The position numbers and the translations under genes were made by a program. Below the pieces are notes generated by a model. It did not search any database, was not told where the DNA came from, and was given only the letters and a program-made list of their open reading frames with translations. A stretch of 52,121 nucleotides of DNA, taken from NCBI GenBank assembly GCA_964535315.1, contig CAZHTS010000032.1, positions 1 through 52,121 on the forward strand. Reading direction: 5' to 3'. The stretch is from CAZHTS01 sp964535315. Lineage in GTDB: Bacteria; Chloroflexota; Anaerolineae; Anaerolineales; Anaerolineaceae. This document shows positions 41,629 to 49,888 of the stretch, piece after piece; the first letter of the stretch is position 1; each line of letters starts with the position of its first letter.

Positions 41629-43779
41629 GTGGCTGTTTCTTCGCTTCGGGATCGCACCCGGCGACTGACCCACCCCACTTTGCTACGAATCATGCTCCTG
41701 GTTGTGGCCAGCGCTTTGGCGCTGGCCATGTTGGCTTTTCCCATTGCCATCCGCCCCTCATCTTATCCGCTACAGGTAGGGGACGTGGCCGTTCAAGATA
41801 TTCAGGCGCCCTATTCGCTTAACTACGCCAGCGACGTCTTGACTGAGCAGAGCCGTAAAGACGCCGAAAAAACCGTTCCACGCATTTATTTACCGTCTGA
41901 CCCTGGCATCACCCGCCGGCAGATCGAGCGTTTGCGCGTGACGCTCGACTATATCACCATTGTTCGTCTGGACAGTTACGCCACCCCTCAACAAAAGTGG
42001 CTGGATCTGGCTGCGCTTTCAGATGTCAAAATTAACGAAGAGATGTCCAAACGGATCCTCGCATTGAGCGGCCCGCGCTGGGATGCGCTACAGGTAGAGG
42101 CGCTCAACGTGTTGGAGCAGATCATGCGTAATACCATCCGCGATGACCAGCTCGGTGATGCACAACGGAACATTCCAACACTGATCAGTTTTTCGTTATC
42201 TCAGGAACAGGCAGCCATCGTGGCCGATCTGGTCACACCATTCGTGACCGCTAACAGTCTGTATAGTGAGGAGCAAACTCAGGCTGCTCGCCAACAGGCG
42301 CGTCAGGCAGTACAACCGATGATGCGTTCGTTTATCGCTGGCGAAACCATCGTGCGCCGTGGTCAGGTGATTACCCCTACCATTCTGGAGGCACTACAGA
42401 AATTCGGCCTGATCAAATCGCAGAACAACGCCGAAGGATTGATCGCTGCCGCGGCGCTGGTCGTATTACAAAGTACGTTTATTGCGCTTTATTTTGTCCG
42501 CCGTCACATCGCCCCATTAAATGATTTCAAAAGTCTGGTCATGATTGCAATCATGTTCCTGCTTTTTCTATATGGGGCACGTCTGATCATCCCTAATCGT
42601 GCGGTGGTGCCCTACTTCTACCCGTTGCCCGCCTTTGGCCTGACCATTGCCGGATTGTTCTCACTTGAAATCAGCCTGGTATTATCTCTAGTGCTCAGTA
42701 TACTGGCCGCGCAAGGCTTGCCAAACGCCCTGGATCTGACGCTTTTCTATGTCCTTTCCAGTCTGTGCGGCATTCTGGTGATGGGCAAAGGGCGGCGTAT
42801 CTCCAATTTCCTTTGGGCTGGCGTGGCCATTGGGGGGGCCGGCAGTGTGGTGATTTTGTCCTATCGTCTGCCCGATACTATTACCGACTGGATTGGGCTC
42901 ATTACGCTGATGGGAACTGCTTTCCTGAACGGGATTGCCTCCGCCAGCCTGACGCTGTTGCTCCAATACCTGCTATCACAGGTGTTGGGGTTGACAACTG
43001 CTTTGCAGTTATTGGAAATCGCCCGCCCAGATAACCCCTTGCTGCAATTCATCCTGCGCAACAGCCCGGGCACCTACCAGCATAGCCTACAGGTCGCCAA
43101 CCTTGCCGAACAGGCCGCCGAAGCCATTGGCGCTGATGCACTCCTTATCCGCGTGGGCGCAATCTATCATGACGCCGGCAAAGCGATGAACCCATCCTTT
43201 TTCATCGAAAACCAGATGCTCGGCAAGATCAATTCACACGACGACCTCGACCCGGCTGCCAGCGCGGCCATCATAATCCGCCATGTGTCCGATGGGGTGA
43301 CGTTGGCGCGCAAATATCGCCTGCCGCCGCGCATCCAGGATTTTATGCGCGAACACCACGGCACCTTGATGACCCGTTATCAGTACGCCCAGGCGGTGCG
43401 TAAAGCCGGCCAACCCGAGTTGGTCAACTCGGAATTATTTCGCTATCCGGGTCCACGGCCACGCTCACGTGAAACTGCTTTGTTGATGTTGGCCGATGGC
43501 TGCGAGGCGCGCGTGCGCGCCGAATCGCCACAGGACGAAGAAGCTTTGCGCACCTTAATTAAAAAGGTGTTTGACTTTTGCCAACGCGAAGGGCAGTTGG
43601 ACGACACCACGTTGACATTGCGCGATCTCAATCGTGCTGCTGAGGCCTTTGTGAACGCCCTTAAAAATGTTTATCACCCGCGCATCCAATATCCGGAACT
43701 CAAACCCGCTGCTCAACCAGTTGCAGAAGGTGAGCCCGTTTCCACTTCGGGCGCAACCACATCAGGAGAAATGCCATGA
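41629..43779 (+). CDS. 7TM-HD phosphohydrolase (PgpH-like)
   Basis: The start is GTG at 41629. The 716-residue protein has an N-terminal TM (20-41), a long extracytoplasmic 7TMR-HDED domain (to ~270), seven TM helices (~280-460), and a cytosolic HD domain (TYQHSLQVANLAEQAA, YHDAGK, HVSDG, EHHGT). PgpH of Listeria hydrolyses c-di-AMP, and this protein has the same layout. The next gene is ybeY (overlap ATGA), the usual pgpH-ybeY-dgkA order. Confidence 0.92.
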   Translation: MAVSSLRDRTRRLTHPTLLRIMLLVVASALALAMLAFPIAIRPSSYPLQVGDVAVQDIQAPYSLNYASDVLTEQSRKDAEKTVPRIYLPSDPGITRRQIERLRVTLDYITIVRLDSYATPQQKWLDLAALSDVKINEEMSKRILALSGPRWDALQVEALNVLEQIMRNTIRDDQLGDAQRNIPTLISFSLSQEQAAIVADLVTPFVTANSLYSEEQTQAARQQARQAVQPMMRSFIAGETIVRRGQVITPTILEALQKFGLIKSQNNAEGLIAAAALVVLQSTFIALYFVRRHIAPLNDFKSLVMIAIMFLLFLYGARLIIPNRAVVPYFYPLPAFGLTIAGLFSLEISLVLSLVLSILAAQGLPNALDLTLFYVLSSLCGILVMGKGRRISNFLWAGVAIGGAGSVVILSYRLPDTITDWIGLITLMGTAFLNGIASASLTLLLQYLLSQVLGLTTALQLLEIARPDNPLLQFILRNSPGTYQHSLQVANLAEQAAEAIGADALLIRVGAIYHDAGKAMNPSFFIENQMLGKINSHDDLDPAASAAIIIRHVSDGVTLARKYRLPPRIQDFMREHHGTLMTRYQYAQAVRKAGQPELVNSELFRYPGPRPRSRETALLMLADGCEARVRAESPQDEEALRTLIKKVFDFCQREGQLDDTTLTLRDLNRAAEAFVNALKNVYHPRIQYPELKPAAQPVAEGEPVSTSGATTSGEMP

Positions 43780-44234
43780 TCTACCTAATGATCGCTGAAG
43801 AATGGATAGATTTGATCGATGAAGCTACCTTGCAACAGGCCGCCACGGCTACCCTGGCGCATCAGGGGCGTTCAGCCGACGAGGTTGATCTGTCGATCGC
43901 CATTGAGGACGATGTTGCCCTCCACCAGTTGAATCATGAATTTCTTGGGATTGATGCCCCAACCGATGTCCTTTCTTTTGGTAGTGAAGAGATCGATCCC
44001 GATAGCGGCCGTTTATATTTGGGCGATATCATCATATCGCTTCCGCGCGCTCGTGTTCAGGCCGAAACAGCCGGGCACACTCTGGCAGCCGAATTGCAGC
44101 TACTGGTCACCCATGGCACCCTGCATTTGCTCGGGCACGATCATGCCGAGACCGATGAGAAAGATCGCATGTGGAATGCCCAACGCCAGATACTCACCCA
44201 ATTGGGCTGTCATCTGGCAAAATTCCCGGACTAG
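43776..44234 (+). CDS. ybeY: Endoribonuclease YbeY
   Basis: The 152-residue metalloprotein has the three-histidine zinc site in HGTLHLLGHDH and the preceding DAPTDVLSFGSEE and LGDIIISLPRARVQA motifs. YbeY acts in 16S rRNA 3'-end maturation and ribosome quality control. It is translationally coupled to the PgpH-like gene and is followed 6 bp later by the kinase gene. Confidence 0.95.
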   Translation: MIYLMIAEEWIDLIDEATLQQAATATLAHQGRSADEVDLSIAIEDDVALHQLNHEFLGIDAPTDVLSFGSEEIDPDSGRLYLGDIIISLPRARVQAETAGHTLAAELQLLVTHGTLHLLGHDHAETDEKDRMWNAQRQILTQLGCHLAKFPD

Positions 44235-44240
44235 TGTGTT

Positions 44241-44633
44241 ATGGTGGCTTTCTTGCGCTCACGGTTGCAATCTTTTCGACACGCTTTCGCCGGTTGGTAT
44301 TATGTGATTCGCACCCAAAAAAACGCCTGGATTCATGCAATAGCCACGTTATGTGTGGTTTTGATGGCCAGTTGGCTTGAATTATCTACCCGAGACTGGG
44401 CCGTGCTGATTCTGACGATCGGCATGGTCTGGATGGCAGAATTCTTGAATACGGCCCTTGAAGCAGTGGTCGATCTGGCCAGCCCACAAAAGCATCCGCT
44501 TGCGAAAGTGGGCAAGGATGTTGGGGCGGCGGCTGTGTTGATTGCTGCGATGGCCGCTGTGCCTATCGGTTTATTGATTATGGGCCCCCCTCTGCTGAAC
44601 CGCCTGGCATTTTTATTATGGGGACAACCATAG
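44241..44633 (+). CDS. dgkA: Diacylglycerol/undecaprenol kinase (DgkA family)
   Basis: The 130-residue membrane protein has three TM segments, NAWIHAIAT at the first, the catalytic EFLNTALEAVVDL motif and HPLAKVGKDVGAAAVL. In Gram-positives this form phosphorylates undecaprenol to recycle the cell-wall lipid carrier. It completes the pgpH-ybeY-dgkA block. Confidence 0.93.
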   Translation: MVAFLRSRLQSFRHAFAGWYYVIRTQKNAWIHAIATLCVVLMASWLELSTRDWAVLILTIGMVWMAEFLNTALEAVVDLASPQKHPLAKVGKDVGAAAVLIAAMAAVPIGLLIMGPPLLNRLAFLLWGQP

Positions 44634-44652
44634 ACATCACATGGAGAGAGAG

Positions 44653-45492
44653 ATGAATTCGTTTCGCTTTGGAACGGTTGGGTCGCCTATCTCAACGCCC
44701 AAAAAGCCGGGTGGGAGTGTTGGCGCAGTTCAACATATCCGTTCGTTAGGATTGGATGCCCTGGAACTGGGTTGGGTGCAGTCGGTACGCGTCACAGAAG
44801 CGACCTGCCAGGCCATACGATCTGCTGCCTGTGAACAGAACGTGGCGATCAGCGTTCATGCCCCTTATTTCATTAACCTCAATGCCGATGAAGACGAATG
44901 GCCAAAATCAAGGCAACGCCTGATGGATGCCGCTCATTACGGTAACCTCGCCGGCGCCACCGACATCATTTTTCATCCTGGCTCGTATTTTGGCAAATCA
45001 CCGGCTGAGGTACTGGAAACAGCTATCCCCCGCTTAAAGGGCTGTGTGGAAGAATTGCGTTCCGGCGGGAATCCGGTCATCCTTCGCCCGGAAACGATGG
45101 GGAAAACGGCCATGCTTGGATCGTTGGAGGATACATTGGCAATGAGCCGGGAGGTGCCAGGGGTTGCTCCTTGCCTGGATTTTGCGCATTTACATGCCCG
45201 GCCAGGAGACGGCTCGGTGAATTCTTTTGAGGAGTGGTCTATGATGTTAATTGGCTATGCGCAATCCGTGGGCACACAAGCCATGCGAAACCTGCATATC
45301 CACCTGTCTGGCATTGAATATGGCCCAAAAGGCGAGCGCAATCATCTGCCGCTCGCCGAATCGGATTTCAATTTAAAGGCCCTCTTCCAGGCGCTCAAAC
45401 AACACAATTGCGCCGGTCGGATTTTGTGCGAAAGCCCCGAGATGGAAAAAGACGCCGCCTACCTGCAAACTACCTGGCAACAAATGCAATAG
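44653..45492 (+). CDS. Endonuclease IV-like TIM-barrel protein
   Basis: The ATG at 44653 is chosen because GGAGAGAG sits just before it (279 residues). The Nfo/AP endonuclease 2 pattern is present: HAPYFINLN, IFHPGSYFG, RPETMGK, CLDFAHLHARPG, HIHLSGIEYGPKGERNHLPL and CESPE, giving most metal ligands. The third-metal D-x-H of E. coli Nfo is replaced by ERNH, as in archaeal-type homologues. It may cut at abasic sites, but a non-DNA isomerase-like role is not excluded. Confidence 0.82.
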   Translation: MNSFRFGTVGSPISTPKKPGGSVGAVQHIRSLGLDALELGWVQSVRVTEATCQAIRSAACEQNVAISVHAPYFINLNADEDEWPKSRQRLMDAAHYGNLAGATDIIFHPGSYFGKSPAEVLETAIPRLKGCVEELRSGGNPVILRPETMGKTAMLGSLEDTLAMSREVPGVAPCLDFAHLHARPGDGSVNSFEEWSMMLIGYAQSVGTQAMRNLHIHLSGIEYGPKGERNHLPLAESDFNLKALFQALKQHNCAGRILCESPEMEKDAAYLQTTWQQMQ

Positions 45493-45522
45493 GGCTTCCT
45501 GCTTGATTACAGACCCTGCTGG

Positions 45523-46176
45523 CTAAAGATACTCTTTCAGATTGTGCTCTACCGCATACGCCGCCGCTTCGGCCCGGTTGCTGACTCCCAATTTCGACAA
45601 AATGCTGCTGACGTAATTGCGCACCGTGCCTTCGCCCAGGAAAAGCGCCTTGGCTATCTCGCGATTGGTCTTCCCCTCAGAGACCAGCAGCAAGACGTGA
45701 CGCTCCTGCTGACTCAAATTGGCAAACGCCGACGCCTCTTCTTCTTTCACCGCCCGGCGCACTTCCTGAAATACTCGCTGTGTAACCGCCGGGTCGAGCA
45801 ACGCTTCGCCACGCCCAACCGCTTCCAGCGCCCGAATCAGGTCGTCACTATTGATCTGCTTCAACACATATCCCGAAGCTCCGGCGCGTATCGCCGAAAA
45901 TAGCATTTCATCTTCGGCGTAAGAGGTCAACATGATCACCCGCGTGGCCGGATAAGTGCGCGTAATTTCCTCACACGCCTCAATCCCCGATGAACCGGGC
46001 AAACGGATATCCATCAGCACCATGTCAGGCTGATAACGGCCTACCTGTTCAATCGCCTCTTTTGCCGTTCCCGCCTCACCGATGACTTCGAACTGGGTAT
46101 TATGTTCCAATAGCGCCTTCAATCCAAGGCGCACGACTTCATGATCATCCACCAGCAAAACACGCTGCTTTAACAT
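45523..46176 (-). CDS. NarL/FixJ family response regulator
   Basis: The start is set at the ATG of 46174-46176, directly before QRVLLVDDHEVVRLG; upstream extensions lie beyond the promoter. The 217-residue protein has a receiver domain with D10/D11 and phospho-acceptor D56 (VLMDIRLPG), and a LuxR-type helix-turn-helix (LSQQERHVLLLVSEGKTNREIAKALFLGEGTVRNYVSSIL). No sensor kinase gene is near. A promoter with 17-bp spacing is present. Confidence 0.93.
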   Translation of the reverse strand: MLKQRVLLVDDHEVVRLGLKALLEHNTQFEVIGEAGTAKEAIEQVGRYQPDMVLMDIRLPGSSGIEACEEITRTYPATRVIMLTSYAEDEMLFSAIRAGASGYVLKQINSDDLIRALEAVGRGEALLDPAVTQRVFQEVRRAVKEEEASAFANLSQQERHVLLLVSEGKTNREIAKALFLGEGTVRNYVSSILSKLGVSNRAEAAAYAVEHNLKEYL

Positions 46177-46199
46177 TGGCTCAGGATTCCTCCATACGG

Positions 46200-46228
46200 A
46201 GTATAGCCGAGAGTGCCTGCTCGCGCAA
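46200..46228 (-). promoter_or_regulatory. Promoter of the NarL-type regulator gene
   Basis: On minus, TTGCGC (46228-46223) and TATACT (46205-46200) are 17 bp apart. It overlaps the upstream region of the divergent C39-like gene, whose own TATAAT is at 46246-46251. Confidence 0.6.
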
Positions 46229-46257
46229 GAGAAAGATCTGGATGATATAATTTTGAT

Positions 46258-46800
46258 ATGCAGCCCGCCGTTTCTTCCCCACACGCCGCCATCATTCTCA
46301 GGGCCCATCAGTTTCAGGGGGCAACCAACGACTGCGGCCCCTATTGCACCGCCATATTACTGCAAGCCTTTTCAGAAAAAAACATAGACGGGAGCGCCAT
46401 CGCGGCCCTCTTAAATCGTTCCCCGCGCGGCCGCCGCCTCCCTCACAACGCAACTCTGCCTTGGGGAATCGTCAATCTATTTCATCAGGCCGGCCTGGAA
46501 TCCGGCTGGCAAATATTTACCCCGGCACAAAAACTACATCAAAGTCTGCTGGATGGGAAGCGAATCTTCATCCCAATCATCGGCGGCTGGCGCCCACTTT
46601 GGGCGCATTATCTCATTGTCCTGGCCTTCAACCCGATGCTTGGCTGGGGCTTTGCCAACCCGGCCCACCCTGCCAAAGAATTAACCTGGCGATCGGCAGA
46701 ACACTTTCACAGGGAATGGGCGCACGTGGGTAGACTGGCTGTATGGGTTACCCCACCTCAAGCTGGCACAATCACTTTTGAACCGACAGCGTTAACGTAA
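46258..46800 (+). CDS. C39-like (papain-fold) cysteine peptidase domain protein
   Basis: The 180-residue protein has the peptidase C39-type catalytic set: Cys26 in GATNDCGPYC, His117 in WAHYLIVLAFN and Asn134 in GFANPAHP. The N-terminus shows no signal peptide, so it is probably cytosolic, and there is no ABC transporter fusion. TATAAT at 46246-46251 ends 6 nt before the ATG, which has no Shine-Dalgarno, so the mRNA is probably leaderless. The 3' end overlaps convergent xth by 29 bp. Confidence 0.72.
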   Translation: MQPAVSSPHAAIILRAHQFQGATNDCGPYCTAILLQAFSEKNIDGSAIAALLNRSPRGRRLPHNATLPWGIVNLFHQAGLESGWQIFTPAQKLHQSLLDGKRIFIPIIGGWRPLWAHYLIVLAFNPMLGWGFANPAHPAKELTWRSAEHFHREWAHVGRLAVWVTPPQAGTITFEPTALT

Positions 46801-47560
46801 CCGGACAGTGATCTGACCCAACCACCTGATCGTGAATCTCGACCGCCACAACTCGATCCATTAACGCCGCCGATACCAGAAAATAATCCAGACGCCATCC
46901 CACGTTGCGGGAACGCGCCCCAAATCGATACGTCCACCAGGTGTATTGCACGCGTTGAGGGTACAACTCGCGATAAGCATCCAGAAAACCGTGTTGCAAA
47001 TAATAATCGATCCATGCTCGTTCTTCAGGCAAAAAACCCGACGTCTTCTCATTTTCCTTTGGGTTGGCCAGATCGATCTCGCGATGGGCCGTATTGAAAT
47101 CACCGGTTACGATGATACTAGATCCATCCGCATGTAAACGATCACATTCCTCCAACAAACAGGCATAAAAATCCAGTTTATAAGTCACACGCTCCTGGCC
47201 GCGCTGTCCATTCGGAAAATAGATATTGTACAAATACACATCTCCATACCGGCAGCGGATTACTCGGCCCTCTGTATCAAAACGAGCGTCGCCCAGGCCA
47301 ATCCGAACCTCATCGGGTTTGAGACGGCTAAATGTTGCCACCCCACTATAGCCCGGGCGTACCGCCGGATTCCATATTGACTCGTAGCCGGGAAGTTCGC
47401 GCGACGCCTCATCCACCTGCTCTGGTCGGGCCTTGATCTCCTGCAAGCAAAAAACGTCTGATGCATGCGAGAGCGCCCAGTCGCGCAAGCCCTTTTGTAA
47501 AGCCGCTCGAATACCGTTTACATTCCATGTCGTAATTTTAATTGCGCTGTCAGATTGCAT
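46772..47560 (-). CDS. xth: Exodeoxyribonuclease III
   Basis: The 262-residue protein has the endonuclease/exonuclease/phosphatase fold motifs: ITTWNVNGIRAAL, FCLQEIKA (metal Glu), YNIYFPNGQ, VTGDFNTAHREIDLANP, WWTYRFGARSRNVGWRLDYF and GSDHCPVTL with the catalytic Asp-His. It cleaves abasic sites and 3' blocked ends. It lies near the endonuclease IV-like gene, so two AP-site enzymes occur within 3 kb. Divergent from the CheY-like gene. Confidence 0.96.
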   Translation of the reverse strand: MQSDSAIKITTWNVNGIRAALQKGLRDWALSHASDVFCLQEIKARPEQVDEASRELPGYESIWNPAVRPGYSGVATFSRLKPDEVRIGLGDARFDTEGRVIRCRYGDVYLYNIYFPNGQRGQERVTYKLDFYACLLEECDRLHADGSSIIVTGDFNTAHREIDLANPKENEKTSGFLPEERAWIDYYLQHGFLDAYRELYPQRVQYTWWTYRFGARSRNVGWRLDYFLVSAALMDRVVAVEIHDQVVGSDHCPVTLTLSVQK

Positions 47561-47607
47561 AATTTTCGCCCTGTGGTAAACTTATAGAAACACTTACGGA
47601 GTGCCAG

Positions 47608-48015
47608 ATGACCGAAGATCAACCCAAGCGGATAATCTATATCGAAGATGATCCAGAAATGATCGACCTGGTAGCCTTGATTCTAAACCGCCAGGGATTT
47701 CAAGTAAAGGGTGCACTCGGCGGAAGCGAGGGTTTGGATCTGGTTCGCAATGAGTTGCCCGACCTGGTGTTACTCGATCTGATGATGCCAGATATCGATG
47801 GCTGGGAGGTCTACCAGCAAATTAAGGCCAATCCCAGCACGGCGCGCACGCCGGTTATCATCATCACCGCAAAGGCACAAGAAATCGACCGCGTCCTGGG
47901 CTTACAAATTGCCAAAGTAGATGATTACATCAGCAAGCCTTTCAAGCCAAAAGAGCTTGTAGATAGCATTCATCGCATCCTGCACACAGGCAAAAATATC
48001 GAGACGGACGATTGA
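47608..48015 (+). CDS. CheY-like single-domain response regulator
   Basis: The 135-residue receiver-only protein has acidic pocket E13-D14-D15, phospho-acceptor D57 in LVLLDLMMPDIDGW, Thr in IIITAKAQE and the Lys of SKPFKP. There is no output domain, so it must act through protein contacts. GGAG precedes the ATG. The DUF192 gene follows after 18 bp. Confidence 0.92.
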   Translation: MTEDQPKRIIYIEDDPEMIDLVALILNRQGFQVKGALGGSEGLDLVRNELPDLVLLDLMMPDIDGWEVYQQIKANPSTARTPVIIITAKAQEIDRVLGLQIAKVDDYISKPFKPKELVDSIHRILHTGKNIETDD

Positions 48016-48033
48016 GATCCCTCTCACGCATGT

Positions 48034-48408
48034 ATGGTTATGCGCTCAATTCGAATTAAAAATCTGACCCGACCGCAACATGAACCCATCGAAGCCGTTT
48101 ACTGTGACCGGTTCTTTTGTCGTTTACGTGGTTTGATGTTTTGCCCCCATCTTGATTCGCACCAGGGGCTTCTGCTGGTTGAGCAGGTACAGAGCCGATT
48201 GAACGCCGCAATACACATGCTGTTCATGCGCATTGACCTGGCCGTGGTGTGGATCAACCGCGACATGACCGTCGTCGATGTCCAATATGCCCGACGCTGG
48301 CAATTATCCTACACCCCCATTGCTCCAGCCTGTTACATTCTGGAAACACATCCGGACAGGCTGGCAGACTTTTACCCCGGAGACAAAGTAATCTTTGAAA
48401 AAGTTTAA
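48034..48408 (+). CDS. DUF192 family protein
   Basis: The 124-residue protein follows DUF192: CRLRGLMFCPHLDSHQGLLLVE, IHMLFMRIDLAVVWINRDMTVVDVQYARRW and PACYILETHPDRLADFYPGDKVIF. The family is often secreted, but this copy has no signal peptide. A second ATG 6 bp downstream is an alternative start. The 3' end overlaps the next gene by 14 bp. Confidence 0.85.
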   Translation: MVMRSIRIKNLTRPQHEPIEAVYCDRFFCRLRGLMFCPHLDSHQGLLLVEQVQSRLNAAIHMLFMRIDLAVVWINRDMTVVDVQYARRWQLSYTPIAPACYILETHPDRLADFYPGDKVIFEKV

Positions 48409-49789
48409 ACGCGCCATAGCCTGTATCCTGGCTCTGACCTTCTTATTTTCGGCTCCATCCACTGTCAAAGCCCAGCAGCAGATCAATAACCCTGTCTACG
48501 TCGTTCAAGAGGGCGATACGCTCAACCTCATCGCCGTTCGCTTTGGCATATCCACCGACGATTTGATCCGTGCAAATAATATCGCTAATCCCAATCTATT
48601 GGCGGCTGGCACAGAATTGATTATTCCTGGGCTCGAAGGAGTGAGCGGCAAGCTGGTCACACAAATCGTCCCTCTGGGGCAAAACCTGGTAGATATAAGC
48701 CGGCAAAACCAGATCCCCACGGCCATGCTCAACCGCCTGAACCGTATCACCAGCCCCTTGGAGGTCTTTGCCGGCATCAGCCTGATCATACCCCAGGATG
48801 ACCAACGCCAACCCCTGATGGGGAAAATCGCGCTGGACAACCAACAATCACTATTTGAGCTTGCCATCCTACAAAATACCACACCCTGGCAACTCATGCA
48901 AAATAACCAGTTACAACATGAATGGGAGGCCCTGCCTGGAGAATTGTTGTATCACCCCGGCAGCAACGACCAGCAAGACCCACTTTCGCCCCTGGTGGCA
49001 GATTTGCAGGTTTCACCTTTGCCGCTCACGCAGGGTGGAACAACCGTCGTTCGCTTGAAAACGCTCCAGCCGGTCAACGTCAGCGCATCTTTAGCGGGTC
49101 TGACGTTACAATTCTTCCAGATAGCTCCCAATGAATATGTCGCCATCCAGGGCATTCATGCCATGGCCACTCCCGGCCTATCGGCCTTGGTGCTCAAGGC
49201 CAGCAGCGCCGATGGGCAGCAAAATTTTGAAATAGACCAACCGCTGTTGCTCAAAGCCGGCAATTATGGACAGGACCCCACCCTGCAGGTTGACCCGAAA
49301 ACCATCGACCCGGCCAACACCAAGCCAGAAGAAGACCTCGTTGCCAATACAGTCAAAACAGCCAGCCCGACCCGTATGTGGGAAGGCAAGTTCCGCACCC
49401 CGGTGGATGAACCGGTCTGTATCAAATCATGGTATGGCAACCGCCGCTCTTACAACAACGGCCCCTACAACTACTTCCATACCGGCGTAGACTATGGCGT
49501 ATGCGCCAACCTCAACGTATACGCTGCCGCCCCAGGCGTGGTAGTGTATGCCGGCCCGCTAACAGTGCGCGGCAATGCCACCATTATCGATCATGGCTGG
49601 GGGGTCTATTCCGGTTACTGGCACCAGAAAGACATCCTGGTCAAAGTCAACGACCGCGTCACAGCCGGACAACTGATCGGTCAGATCGGCGGCACCGGGC
49701 GTGCCAACGGCCCTCACCTGCACTGGGAAATCTGGGTAAATGGCATCCAGGTACAACCCATCAACTGGTTGGATAATGCCTATCCGTAA
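48395..49789 (+). CDS. Secreted LysM and M23 (LytM) peptidase
   Basis: The start is TTG at 48395, chosen because it begins a signal peptide (MKKFKRAIACILALTFLFS, cleavage likely after VKA). A canonical LysM follows (YVVQEGDTLNLIAVRFGISTDDLIRANN), then a weaker second LysM-like segment, a ~150-residue beta-rich region, and a C-terminal M23 domain with HTGVDYG and HLHWEIWVNG zinc residues (the N-terminal H is in YFHTGVD). It would bind and cleave or organise peptidoglycan. The 464-residue gene overlaps the DUF192 gene, which suggests coupling. Confidence 0.9.
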   Translation: MKKFKRAIACILALTFLFSAPSTVKAQQQINNPVYVVQEGDTLNLIAVRFGISTDDLIRANNIANPNLLAAGTELIIPGLEGVSGKLVTQIVPLGQNLVDISRQNQIPTAMLNRLNRITSPLEVFAGISLIIPQDDQRQPLMGKIALDNQQSLFELAILQNTTPWQLMQNNQLQHEWEALPGELLYHPGSNDQQDPLSPLVADLQVSPLPLTQGGTTVVRLKTLQPVNVSASLAGLTLQFFQIAPNEYVAIQGIHAMATPGLSALVLKASSADGQQNFEIDQPLLLKAGNYGQDPTLQVDPKTIDPANTKPEEDLVANTVKTASPTRMWEGKFRTPVDEPVCIKSWYGNRRSYNNGPYNYFHTGVDYGVCANLNVYAAAPGVVVYAGPLTVRGNATIIDHGWGVYSGYWHQKDILVKVNDRVTAGQLIGQIGGTGRANGPHLHWEIWVNGIQVQPINWLDNAYP

Positions 49790-49829
49790 GCAAATGCCAA
49801 GTTGCAAACATCATGCCTGAATTCTAAGG

Positions 49830-49835
49830 TATAAT
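49830..49835 (+). promoter_or_regulatory. -10 element ahead of the two unknown genes
   Basis: A perfect TATAAT lies 53 bp before the ATG at 49889. TTGCAA at 49802-49807 is 22 bp away, too far to be a normal -35. Confidence 0.4.
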
Positions 49836-49888
49836 AACGTAGCGCCTAAAACGCCAGTCTGCATAGTTTAATTTTGGAAGACAAAAAG

